DNA from: Actinomycetota bacterium
Lineage (GTDB): Bacteria > Actinomycetota > Acidimicrobiia > Acidimicrobiales > Acidimicrobilacustridaceae
DNA length: 47,709 nt
Direction of reading: 5' to 3'
Assembly: GCA_009700115.1 (NCBI GenBank)
Contig: WLMU01000007.1
Location: 1-47,709 of the forward strand
Shown: positions 9,667-18,275 of the stretch, one piece after another
Layout of the letters: every line of letters starts with the position of its first letter
Position numbering within the stretch: the first letter of the stretch is position 1
The notes under the pieces: model-generated
Seen by the model: the letters and a program-made list of their open reading frames with translations, nothing else
Databases searched by the model: none
Told to the model about the DNA's origin: nothing
Position numbers and translations under genes: made by a program

Positions 9667-11079
9667 TTAGCTCAAAGCTGCAATGCGGTTGGCATCGAGC
9701 TTGGCTCGATCGACAACCGGTCCCGTGATCTTCACGAGGTACTTCGGGTCACAGGCCTGAGTACCGATGGTGGTCGGCAGAACCTGCTCGTACTTGGTCC
9801 CCGTGAGTTTGAGAACCATCATGCACTCACCAGGAATGTTCGTACCTGGGTTGGTCGGTGACTGAAGGCCACCTGAGGTGTAATTGACCACCTTTTTGAG
9901 GTTGGTGAGAACACAGTCGGACGTGAGTGTTGACCCACATGACTGCGCACCCTGTGCCCAAAGGAGGAACGCTGCGGTTGCCTGAGCGCCAAGGAGGCTG
10001 GTGGATCCACCATTGGCCTTGACGATCTCGAGGTACTTGGCGACTGCCGGAATCTTGTCGGCCTGCTCAAACGGGTAGTAGGCCATCATGACGTAGACGT
10101 TGTCGCCATTGCCTGATGTGTTCCACTTGGCGAACGCTGTGTCGTAGAAGTTGGCTTCGTTGACCCAAATCGGGTTGTACCCAATGGACTTTGCCGCATC
10201 GAGAATGTTCTCGAAGTTCGGAGCCGGTGAACCGGAGAAGTACACCGATTCAGCGCCACAATCCTTCAGACGTTGAACGAATGGTGTCCAGTTTGATTCG
10301 CCGCCGATGTTGTACACCTGCGCGCAATCAAGATAGGTCCAGCCTGCAGTCTTGGACGCAGCTACCCACTTGTCAGTTGAATCAACTGTTGCGGCGTAGT
10401 TGGCGTACATCGTTGCAGCCTTCTTCACTGCAGCCGGGTACTTGCCGGCCAGAAGGAACGCGCTGCCTGCATCTTTGTAATCAGCGGGGTTTGGCGTGGG
10501 CTGCACCATAAGCGGAGCGTTCGCGAACTGAGGTGACACGGTGTAGGTAGGAACAGCAGCAAGCTTGCATCCTTGACGGATTTTCTCCTGTGCTGAGTCG
10601 AGTGACCAGCCTTCACCAACAAGCATGAACACCTTCGAGCATGCTTCGGTCATGACGTTTGCAACGTTCATGATGGCGGCGTCGCCGTAGTTGCCTACGA
10701 CCTGACGACCGTTGATGCCACCCTGATCGTTACACCACTTGATCATGGCCTTGATGGCGTCAGACATTTCCTTGTTGAGGCCAGGAGATGCTGAGTAACC
10801 CGCATCGTCTCCGTAACCAATCGTGATGGAAGTGTCGGTTACGCCCTGGGCCGTTGCGCCCTTGGCGTCGCCCTTGCCACATGGCGAGGCCATGGTGCCG
10901 AAGTCGGTTGCCTTCGCAGCCTTTGTCGTATCGGTGCTGCCGCCGGATGAACGGCTGCTGCCGCCACACGCTGCAGCGAAAATGCTGAGCACGGCGACAA
11001 GCGCCACAACCAGCACGGCGCCGCTAGTGCGACGCTTTGACCGGCTCTTTGCCGGTGTAGTTCCATTGCCTTTAGGCAC
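9667..11079 (-). CDS. ABC transporter substrate-binding protein, Leu/Ile/Val-binding type
   Basis: Signal/lipobox-like VALVAVLSIFAAACGGSS, then SITIGYGDDAGYS...AIKAMIKWCNDQGGINGRQV. Confidence 0.85.
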   Translation of the reverse strand: MPKGNGTTPAKSRSKRRTSGAVLVVALVAVLSIFAAACGGSSRSSGGSTDTTKAAKATDFGTMASPCGKGDAKGATAQGVTDTSITIGYGDDAGYSASPGLNKEMSDAIKAMIKWCNDQGGINGRQVVGNYGDAAIMNVANVMTEACSKVFMLVGEGWSLDSAQEKIRQGCKLAAVPTYTVSPQFANAPLMVQPTPNPADYKDAGSAFLLAGKYPAAVKKAATMYANYAATVDSTDKWVAASKTAGWTYLDCAQVYNIGGESNWTPFVQRLKDCGAESVYFSGSPAPNFENILDAAKSIGYNPIWVNEANFYDTAFAKWNTSGNGDNVYVMMAYYPFEQADKIPAVAKYLEIVKANGGSTSLLGAQATAAFLLWAQGAQSCGSTLTSDCVLTNLKKVVNYTSGGLQSPTNPGTNIPGECMMVLKLTGTKYEQVLPTTIGTQACDPKYLVKITGPVVDRAKLDANRIAALS

Positions 11080-11320
11080 TGAATTCCCCTTTGTAGATGA
11101 CTGTTGTACCGACCGAAATCGGGAGTTTCACTCGATACAACAAGCGAAACTTGTGGTGTTCGCACTGAAACCAGTGCGGGGCGGTCCTTGTGACCCTTCC
11201 CTTAGGCCGACACCAATGTGACGGCCTTAAACGACGTTACTGTCCCAATTCGGAAGTGACAAGCGTCATCGCTCAGAGAGATCTCTTGTACAGAAAGGAT
11301 TCCCGCCGGATTACCGGGGC

Positions 11321-11827
11321 TCAGACACCCTTGTAGGTCAGATCGGTGCGATCCCTTGACCCGAGCGTGAAATCAGCCTCCCATTGGAAGGTTGCCGCCG
11401 GATCGAAGGCCACGGTGTAGTTCCAATCAAAGACACAGACTCGTTTAGCGATAAGCCAATGCCCAGTCCGGCGCTCGAAACGATCGACGTACCGCAGGGC
11501 CATGATCATGTCGGTTGCCTGGCCAGATTCATCGGCTCGGCTCACATGGTGAGCAACGCAGTAGGTATCGACCTGGGCGACATCGCCGTCAAGGCGAATG
11601 TGAGGGAGTGCAATGAAGTGCGTGGTCGCCGCGAAATGAGGCAGCACCGTGCACACCCAATCGGCGAACTCCTCCCCCGAGCCTCGGAACGAATTGTGAT
11701 CATCAAAACCATCGGGGTGATAGCAGGAGGCCATGAGTTCGTGGTCGAGTCGATCGGTGCCGCGTGCGAGCCGCTGAATCACATCGGTGATCTCGGCGCG
11801 TGCAATGAGGTCATCGGTTGTAAGCAT
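11321..11827 (-). CDS. SnoaL-like / nuclear transport factor 2 family protein
   Basis: ITDVIQRLARGTDRLDHELMASCYHPDGFDDH...GHWLIAKRVCVFDWNY. Confidence 0.82.
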   Translation of the reverse strand: MLTTDDLIARAEITDVIQRLARGTDRLDHELMASCYHPDGFDDHNSFRGSGEEFADWVCTVLPHFAATTHFIALPHIRLDGDVAQVDTYCVAHHVSRADESGQATDMIMALRYVDRFERRTGHWLIAKRVCVFDWNYTVAFDPAATFQWEADFTLGSRDRTDLTYKGV

Positions 11828-11860
11828 TCGCGCAGTCTCGCGAATGCTGGCTATCCGTGC

Positions 11861-13423
11861 TCAGGATTGTTCGAGATCAGACCATTCGCCAGGGTGCGGT
11901 GCTTCCTCGGATTCGAGGTCAGGAAGAAAGACGAACGCCGCGATCGATCCACACAGCGCGACGCCAGCGCATACGAAGCACCCGAGGTGCATTCCTTGCA
12001 TGAAGGCGTCGGAAGCGGATGTACGGAAAAGTTCCTTGACTTCGGCAGGGGCTTGAGATGCGACCACGATCGCCGCAGCCATCGAAGCTTTCGCTGCAGT
12101 AACCGCTTCGGCAGGGACCTGCGGAAACTTCGCGAGAAACTCACCGATCTTCGGGGCATAGATCGAGGCGAACACACTCCCCACCACCGCGACACCCAGC
12201 GTTCCACCAATTTCACGAGTGGTGTCATTGACCGCTGCACCCGCACCTGCTTTTTCTTTCGGCAATGACGACATGACGGCTGCAGTTGAAGGCGAGGTAA
12301 CGAGCGAAAGTCCAGTCGCGATGAACGCCATCGAAATGACAACCGGTCCGAAGTACGCGGTATCGGCATCACAAAAACCGATGATGATGAAACCAATCAT
12401 CATCGTGAGCAGACCAGTTCCCACTACACGCCGTGGGCCAAATCGCAATGCGAGTCGTGCAGCATTTGGCGCAGTGATCGCGGCAAAGATCGCGAACGGC
12501 AGGGTATGCAGACCAGCAGACAACGTTGAATACCCGCGCACGAACTGGAAATATTGGGTAACGATGAAAATAAATCCGAAAAGCGTGAAAAAGGCGATGG
12601 CGATTGATCCGGCAGCCGCGCTGAAACGTGCGATGCGAAAGACACGAACGTCTAGTAGCGGGTGCTCTCGGCGAAGTTCGTAAACAACAAAGGCGGCGAG
12701 CAAGACCGCAGCACCAATGAACCCGCCAATCGTGGCCACCGAGTTCCATCCGGCATGTGGACCTTCGATGACGGTGTAAACGAGCAGGCCAACACCAAGG
12801 ATTGAAACCACTGTGCCGACCCAGTCGAATGCACCCGAATCAGGGTCGCGAGATGTGGGAACAAGGAACCATCCAGCGAGAAGTGCGATCGCAACGATCG
12901 GAACGTTCACGAGGAAGATCGATCCCCACCAGAAGTGTTCAAGCAAGATGCCGCCGGTGACTGGTCCAAAGGCGACAGCCATACCTGACACTGCCGACCA
13001 GGCACCGATCGCCTTTGCTCGTTCCGTCGGATCGGTGAAGACATTGGTGAGAATGGCGAGCGTTGCGGGAAACACCAGTGCGGCGCCGATGCCCATCGCG
13101 GCACGAGAAGCAATCAATTGTCCCGAACTGGTTGAGAATGCCGCGACGACCGATGTCGCAGCGAAGATCACGAGCCCAGCCTGCATTGTGCCCTTGCGAC
13201 CGATGCGATCGCCCAAACCGCCGGCGGCAAGAAGGAGTCCGGCGAACACGAGGCTGTAGGCATCAACGATCCACTGAAGATCAGTAGTCGACGCGTTGAG
13301 ATCGCGACTCAATGTCGGAAGCGCCACATTCACGATCGTGTTGTCGACAACAACGAGAAACACACTGAGGGCGAGCACAACGAGAATCCACCAGCGCCGG
13401 CGATAAATGGTTTCTGAATTCAT
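11861..13423 (-). CDS. MFS transporter, DHA2/EmrB-QacA type
   Basis: LSVFLVVVDNTIVNVALPTLSRDL...LQWIVDAYSLVFAGLLL; ATG at 13423 with TTTGGAG SD. Confidence 0.92.
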   Translation of the reverse strand: MNSETIYRRRWWILVVLALSVFLVVVDNTIVNVALPTLSRDLNASTTDLQWIVDAYSLVFAGLLLAAGGLGDRIGRKGTMQAGLVIFAATSVVAAFSTSSGQLIASRAAMGIGAALVFPATLAILTNVFTDPTERAKAIGAWSAVSGMAVAFGPVTGGILLEHFWWGSIFLVNVPIVAIALLAGWFLVPTSRDPDSGAFDWVGTVVSILGVGLLVYTVIEGPHAGWNSVATIGGFIGAAVLLAAFVVYELRREHPLLDVRVFRIARFSAAAGSIAIAFFTLFGFIFIVTQYFQFVRGYSTLSAGLHTLPFAIFAAITAPNAARLALRFGPRRVVGTGLLTMMIGFIIIGFCDADTAYFGPVVISMAFIATGLSLVTSPSTAAVMSSLPKEKAGAGAAVNDTTREIGGTLGVAVVGSVFASIYAPKIGEFLAKFPQVPAEAVTAAKASMAAAIVVASQAPAEVKELFRTSASDAFMQGMHLGCFVCAGVALCGSIAAFVFLPDLESEEAPHPGEWSDLEQS

Positions 13424-13462
13424 GACGGACTCCAAAGAGGTTCAGGCGACGATCATCAATTG

Positions 13463-13498
13463 TAGGTCAACGATCCACAAGCGTGTAATGCTGACCTA
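13463..13498. promoter_or_regulatory. putative TetR operator in a divergent promoter region
   Basis: TAGGTCA (13463-13469) and TGACCTA (13492-13498), perfect 7-bp arms, adjacent to -10-like TATACT (13497-13502). Confidence 0.55.
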
Positions 13499-13509
13499 TA
13501 CTTGAAGAA

Positions 13510-14154
13510 ATGGCCACAGCAAAGCCTTCCGCACCACGGGTCCGACGACACCGGACACCTTCCCTCGCCGTGACCAGTGCCGTGGTCGAGGCTTCCCTTC
13601 GAATCATCGGATCAGACGGCGCAGAAGCGGTCACGGTGCGGCGCCTCGCGTCAGAAGCAGGCGTGGCCCCGATGAGCATCTATAACCATTTCGGCGACAT
13701 GCATGGCGTCTTTGATGCGGTGTTCGAACATGGATTCAGGGAGTTTGCAGATGTCTTGCATCGAAACTCGAAGTCACAAAACCCGGTTACCTCTTTGTAT
13801 GAGATGGGTCTTGCGTACCGCACCTTTGCGCTTGAAAACCCGGAAACCTATGCAGTCATGTTTCTTCGTGTTGTACCCGGGTTCGAAGCATCTGAGGATT
13901 CATTTCTCGCTGCCGCCCAATCTTTTGAGGAACTCAGAATCGTTGTTCAACGTGCGATCGACACAAATCAATTTCTCCCGAACAATTCTGAATTAATCGC
14001 CCAACAAATTTGGGCCAGCTGTCATGGGGCCGTTGCTCTTGAACTCTTAGAAATGTCCGTCTTCGCCGACACGAACGAAACGTATAACAAACTCTTGGTC
14101 ACGCTCATCCGAGGACTTCTTCGGAATCCAGAGGAATCTGCAGCACTCGCCTGA
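13510..14154 (+). CDS. TetR family transcriptional regulator
   Basis: N-terminal HTH SAVVEASLRIIGSDGAEAVTVRRLASEAGVAPMSIYNHFGDMHGV. Confidence 0.92.
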   Translation: MATAKPSAPRVRRHRTPSLAVTSAVVEASLRIIGSDGAEAVTVRRLASEAGVAPMSIYNHFGDMHGVFDAVFEHGFREFADVLHRNSKSQNPVTSLYEMGLAYRTFALENPETYAVMFLRVVPGFEASEDSFLAAAQSFEELRIVVQRAIDTNQFLPNNSELIAQQIWASCHGAVALELLEMSVFADTNETYNKLLVTLIRGLLRNPEESAALA

Positions 14155-14488
14155 CACCTGGCTCGAGTTCGGTGACATGACCTTTGCCGTGTTCGTCCTC
14201 GGCGAGAACGACTCCTCCGGCCGGCAAGGTTCGCGTTTCTCCATCGCTTGCGGTGATCCGCACCCAACCATCGAGGAAGACGACGAACTGTCGCCGCGGT
14301 GCATTGTGCGCAGCCGGCACCTGGTCGACCGCTTGCACAGTGAGGAACTGCACACGATCAACATCAACCCCAGGAGAAACCCACAGTTCAGCCACACCTC
14401 GTTCGGCCGGATTCACCGCACGATCAAGCGTGACGTCCTCAAAGTGGCTCTCACCATGTTCATCGGCCCAAATCCGCAAGTAATCCAT
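14105..14488 (-). CDS. cupin-like small protein
   Basis: APRRQFVVFLDGWVRITASDGETRTLPAGGVVLAEDEHGKGH; ATG at 14488 shares one nt with the Nramp stop (TGATG). Confidence 0.7.
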   Translation of the reverse strand: MDYLRIWADEHGESHFEDVTLDRAVNPAERGVAELWVSPGVDVDRVQFLTVQAVDQVPAAHNAPRRQFVVFLDGWVRITASDGETRTLPAGGVVLAEDEHGKGHVTELEPGVRRVLQIPLDSEEVLG

Positions 14489-15777
14489 CACGAGAAACCG
14501 AGCCATCCGGCGACAGTTTGCACAAGAACGACTGCAGCGAGAGTCGCAATGACAACCACGCAGATGAGTGCAGCAACACGGAACTTTGGTCCGTTCACTG
14601 CGTTGCCAAGTACTGCCCGTCGGTTCGCCAAGATCAAGATGAAGATCAAGATGATTGGCGTGATCAATCCGTTAATCACCTGCATGTTGATGAGCAGCGA
14701 AATTAAGTTCCCCGGCAACAACGCCACCGCCGCGCCGATCACGATCAATGTGGTGAATAGCCCCATAAACAATGGCGCTTCTCGGAAAGTCTTTGAAACG
14801 GAACGCTCGACTCCCACCGCTTCAGCAACGGCGTAGGAGGTTGCCAGCGGTACGACCGCCGCAGCCAGAGCAGAAGCTCCAAGAAGTCCAATGCCGAAGA
14901 GAACCTCTGCGGCTGACCCAGCAACGGGTTCAAGCGCTTGGGCCGCGTCCTTTGCTGATTGCAATACGCCAGTGCCACCAATTGCGGCAGCAGTTGCGAT
15001 GATGATGGCCATCGAAATGAAGTTGGCGAACAACGCACCAGTGACCGTGTCGATGCGAACTATTCGATATTCGTCGGGCCCGCGTCCGCTGTCGGCAACA
15101 GCTGCGGCTTGATAAAGCTGCATGTAGGGCGTGATGGTTGTGCCGATGAGTGCAACAACAAGAAACAGGAATTCCTTTGTTCCCAGCATGTGCGGAATGA
15201 GGGTGTTGCTTACGACCTGTCCCCAATCAGGCTTTCCAAGAATCGCGGCAATTGGATACGTGATGAAAGCGAGCCCTAACAACAGAAAGACTCGTTCGGC
15301 ATAGCGGTAGTTGCCGAAGACGACCACGGCCCAAATCGCGAGCGCTCCAATTGGAATTGAGATGTAGCGAGAAACTCCGAAGAGTTCGAATGCCGCGCCA
15401 ATTCCGGCAAATTCGGAAACGACAAGCCCGAGATTGGCGATAAGCAAACAAACGATGGCGAACGTCGAAGCGCGCAGCGGGAACTGCTCGCGAATAAGTG
15501 ACATCAACCCTTCACCGGTGTGTGCGCCCAGCCGTGCTGACATTTCCTGCACAATCACGAGAGCGATCGTCACCAGCATCATCACGAACAGGGTTCGGTA
15601 ACCGAATTGCGAACCGGCCGATGCATAGGTCGCTATGCCACCAGCATCGTTTCCAGCATTTGCTGCAATGAGTCCTGGGCCAAGAACGGCCAGCCAAATC
15701 AACCAACGACGGCGACGCTTGGGCGCGGGTGTGCGCGCACCAGAAGCCTTCACGGGATCATTGGTGGACTCGGTCAT
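14488..15777 (-). CDS. Nramp-family divalent metal transporter with non-canonical metal-site motifs
   Basis: Nramp fold features; TM1 GNDAGGIATYASAGSQFGY and TM6 IGTTITPYMQLYQ. Confidence 0.9.
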   Translation of the reverse strand: MTESTNDPVKASGARTPAPKRRRRWLIWLAVLGPGLIAANAGNDAGGIATYASAGSQFGYRTLFVMMLVTIALVIVQEMSARLGAHTGEGLMSLIREQFPLRASTFAIVCLLIANLGLVVSEFAGIGAAFELFGVSRYISIPIGALAIWAVVVFGNYRYAERVFLLLGLAFITYPIAAILGKPDWGQVVSNTLIPHMLGTKEFLFLVVALIGTTITPYMQLYQAAAVADSGRGPDEYRIVRIDTVTGALFANFISMAIIIATAAAIGGTGVLQSAKDAAQALEPVAGSAAEVLFGIGLLGASALAAAVVPLATSYAVAEAVGVERSVSKTFREAPLFMGLFTTLIVIGAAVALLPGNLISLLINMQVINGLITPIILIFILILANRRAVLGNAVNGPKFRVAALICVVVIATLAAVVLVQTVAGWLGFS

Positions 15778-15788
15778 GACAAATCAGT

Positions 15789-17123
15789 TCACGCGAGCAG
15801 TCGAGCGAAGGGTCGGCGGCTGGAATCGTGTTGCGGAATGAGTGCGTCAACCACATCATCAGCAAGGATTCGACCAATCGGACGTCCGTCATCATCGACG
15901 ACCACAATCGAGGAACCGCGGTTTTCAACGAATGACTCGATCACATCTTCGATTGGTGCTTCCACGGTGACAGTCACGGGCCAAGGCGAGCCGATAAGCG
16001 AACGAAGCGTGTCTTCAGGCTTGGCCATAAACAGGTCAATCATCAAGATGTCATCAAGCAAGGTGCCGTCGCCATCGAGCACGAGAATTGATTCCAGTCG
16101 CGCGATGTCTTCTGCTTCCTCAAGCAATTGACGCGCAGCGCTAACAGTCAGGTCGGCGTCGAACGCAAATAGTGCGGTGGTCATGAGGCCACCCGCCGTC
16201 TCTTCGTCATACCCAACCAAACGAACGAGAACCGCAGCATCTTCTTGGTTCATCGCCGACAACAACTCTTCGCGAGTTTCATCGTCGAGATCTCGAAGAG
16301 CCTCAGCGGCTTCATCGGGTTCCATTTCCGCAAGCAGTGCGGCCGCCTGTGCAGGATCCGCATCACGAAGCAGCACTGCTAATTCGTCAGGTTCCATTTC
16401 CTCAAGCGCGTCGGCTGCGGTCTCAGCATCAAGGGCAGCAAGAAGTTCTTGGCGCTGCGATCGCCCGAGTTCCTCGAGAAGATCCGCGAGCTCGCCAGGA
16501 CGAAGGCGCCGAAGTTCGCTGTTGGCACGACTCAAACGCACCGGCTCGCCAGGGTCGGAGAACGGCTGAATGGCGGCCCAGTCGATCACCCGATCTGGAT
16601 GCGGACGCACTCGCCAACGGGCAGGACCAAGACGGCGCAACAAAGTTGAGAACCCAACGTCGGCTCCCACTAGGCGGTAGCCACCACCAACGCGCGCAAG
16701 AAACAGATCAGCAGCGCGAAAGACGCGCACACCATCAACGTCGACCATCTGATGATCAATGACGTCGTCGACGAGTTTCACTTCGTTGTCACGGCGAGCA
16801 AACTGACGGAGGTCAACCTTGGCCGAGCGCAGAACGACTCGTCGTTGCTCCATTTCCCCGATCTTGTCGGCCGATACCCATGTGAGTTGTCGACCAACGC
16901 GAACGACCAACCCGGTGAGGGGCGGATACGGCTCACCTTCCCAACGAACAACAAGGTCCACCAAGCGACCGACTTCGATTCCAGAAGAATGCACAACCGG
17001 CGCGCCAGTGAGTCCCGACACGGAAAGCAGGGACTCGGCAACAGCTTCGAGGGCAAGCAGACGCTTTGTTCGTTGTTTACGGCGTTGTGCAATGGCACGT
17101 GGTGCATTGAGGGCCTGTGGCAT
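15789..17123 (-). CDS. PRC-barrel/MgtE N-terminal/CBS domain protein lacking a membrane pore
   Basis: Acidic MgtE_N repeats (LEEMEPDELAVLLRDADPAQAAALLAEMEPDEAAEALRDL), TAGGLMTT, CBS pair; no TM segments. Confidence 0.88.
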   Translation of the reverse strand: MPQALNAPRAIAQRRKQRTKRLLALEAVAESLLSVSGLTGAPVVHSSGIEVGRLVDLVVRWEGEPYPPLTGLVVRVGRQLTWVSADKIGEMEQRRVVLRSAKVDLRQFARRDNEVKLVDDVIDHQMVDVDGVRVFRAADLFLARVGGGYRLVGADVGFSTLLRRLGPARWRVRPHPDRVIDWAAIQPFSDPGEPVRLSRANSELRRLRPGELADLLEELGRSQRQELLAALDAETAADALEEMEPDELAVLLRDADPAQAAALLAEMEPDEAAEALRDLDDETREELLSAMNQEDAAVLVRLVGYDEETAGGLMTTALFAFDADLTVSAARQLLEEAEDIARLESILVLDGDGTLLDDILMIDLFMAKPEDTLRSLIGSPWPVTVTVEAPIEDVIESFVENRGSSIVVVDDDGRPIGRILADDVVDALIPQHDSSRRPFARLLA

Positions 17124-17195
17124 AACGGACTCCAGAACTAGAAAACGGACGGACCACGCCCGCTCTACCTCACTGAATCCGAATCAGGAAGACTC

Positions 17196-17261
17196 TCAGT
17201 TGGAAGCAAAGAAGGCGACGTACGACAGAAAGCACGTACTTGGGGGCTCGCTTGCTGGCAT
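17196..17261 (-). CDS. putative 21-aa leader peptide MPASEPPSTCFLSYVAFFASN
   Basis: AAGGAGGTGA SD 5 nt before ATG (AAGGAGGTGACCCCTATG); ends 72 nt upstream of the MgtE-like start. Confidence 0.6.
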   Translation of the reverse strand: MPASEPPSTCFLSYVAFFASN

Positions 17262-17414
17262 AGGGGTCACCTCCTTGAGATATCGGCCGACATTCCGTCG
17301 GCAAGACAGAGACCTTTCTACCATCTGAGGCCTCATTCGTCCCCATCGGATTTCTCGGGAGGGGTGAATTCGGACTTCGTCCATGCGCCGTTCACCGTCA
17401 GGCAGGATGGAGCA

Positions 17415-18242
17415 ATGGCAACAGCACCAGTGATTCTCCTGCCTCCTTCGGAAGGTAAAGCCGAGGGCGGCACTGGCCCGAAACTCAAGATTTCAGGGCT
17501 GTCATTTCCTCAGCTTGAAAAGCAGCGGTCAGCGGTTCGTTCTGCCCTCACCACTTCGATGAACAGCTCTGAAGCAACGCGATCAAAATTGCTCGGCGTC
17601 AAGGGCAAGGCTCTCGCATCAGCGACCGCATCAAACCTTGCAGCACTGACATCACCAACAATGCCGGCGATCGAGCGTTACACGGGTGTGCTTTATGACG
17701 CGCTTGATGTCGACTCATTGTCAGCGCGCGATCGCAAACGATTGAACAAACAGGTTCTGATCTTCAGCGGACTGTGGGGTGTCGTGCGTCCCGACGACAT
17801 GATTCCCGATTACAAGCTGAAGATGGGAGCGACACTTGCGCCGATCGGGAAGCTCTCAACCTGGTGGCGTGAATCGCTTACGCCGGCGCTTGAACAATCA
17901 GTCGCTGGGGCAGTCGTCTGGAATCTATTACCAAAAGAACATGACAGTGCGTGGGCTCCGTTTGGTTCCGCCGAAAGCACAGCCAAAACTCCAAGTGCGA
18001 TGTTCTCAGTGAAGTTTCTCGACGAGACAACTCCCGTAAAGGGCGAACGAACTTTCACTACCGTCAATCATTGGAACAAATTGTTAAAAGGCGCGCTTGT
18101 TCGATACATCCTCGAAACCGGCGCTGACGATCCGAAGGCGCTCACAACGTTCCGCCATCCCGAGGGCTACAAATACGATCGGACGCTTACGGAAATCACC
18201 CCCTCGGGAACGATTTTGAGCATGGTCCGCCCCGCTTCCTGA
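17415..18242 (+). CDS. yaaA: YaaA family peroxide stress protein (DUF328)
   Basis: ILLPPSEGKAEGG...YTGVLYDALD...LIFSGLWGVVRPDDMIPDYKLKMG. Confidence 0.92.
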   Translation: MATAPVILLPPSEGKAEGGTGPKLKISGLSFPQLEKQRSAVRSALTTSMNSSEATRSKLLGVKGKALASATASNLAALTSPTMPAIERYTGVLYDALDVDSLSARDRKRLNKQVLIFSGLWGVVRPDDMIPDYKLKMGATLAPIGKLSTWWRESLTPALEQSVAGAVVWNLLPKEHDSAWAPFGSAESTAKTPSAMFSVKFLDETTPVKGERTFTTVNHWNKLLKGALVRYILETGADDPKALTTFRHPEGYKYDRTLTEITPSGTILSMVRPAS

Positions 18243-18275
18243 GGAACCTCGAACCTGTCGTCATATGGTGGAGAC

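Noticed and set aside
11384-12268. 294-aa plus-strand ORF
   Set aside because: Antisense to SnoaL-like and MFS genes; Arg/His-rich shadow ORF without motifs.
17262-17360. Possible yybP-ykoY or M-box riboswitch ahead of the metal operon
   Set aside because: The upstream segment is short and I could not match conserved motifs of either class; only one simple hairpin is evident.
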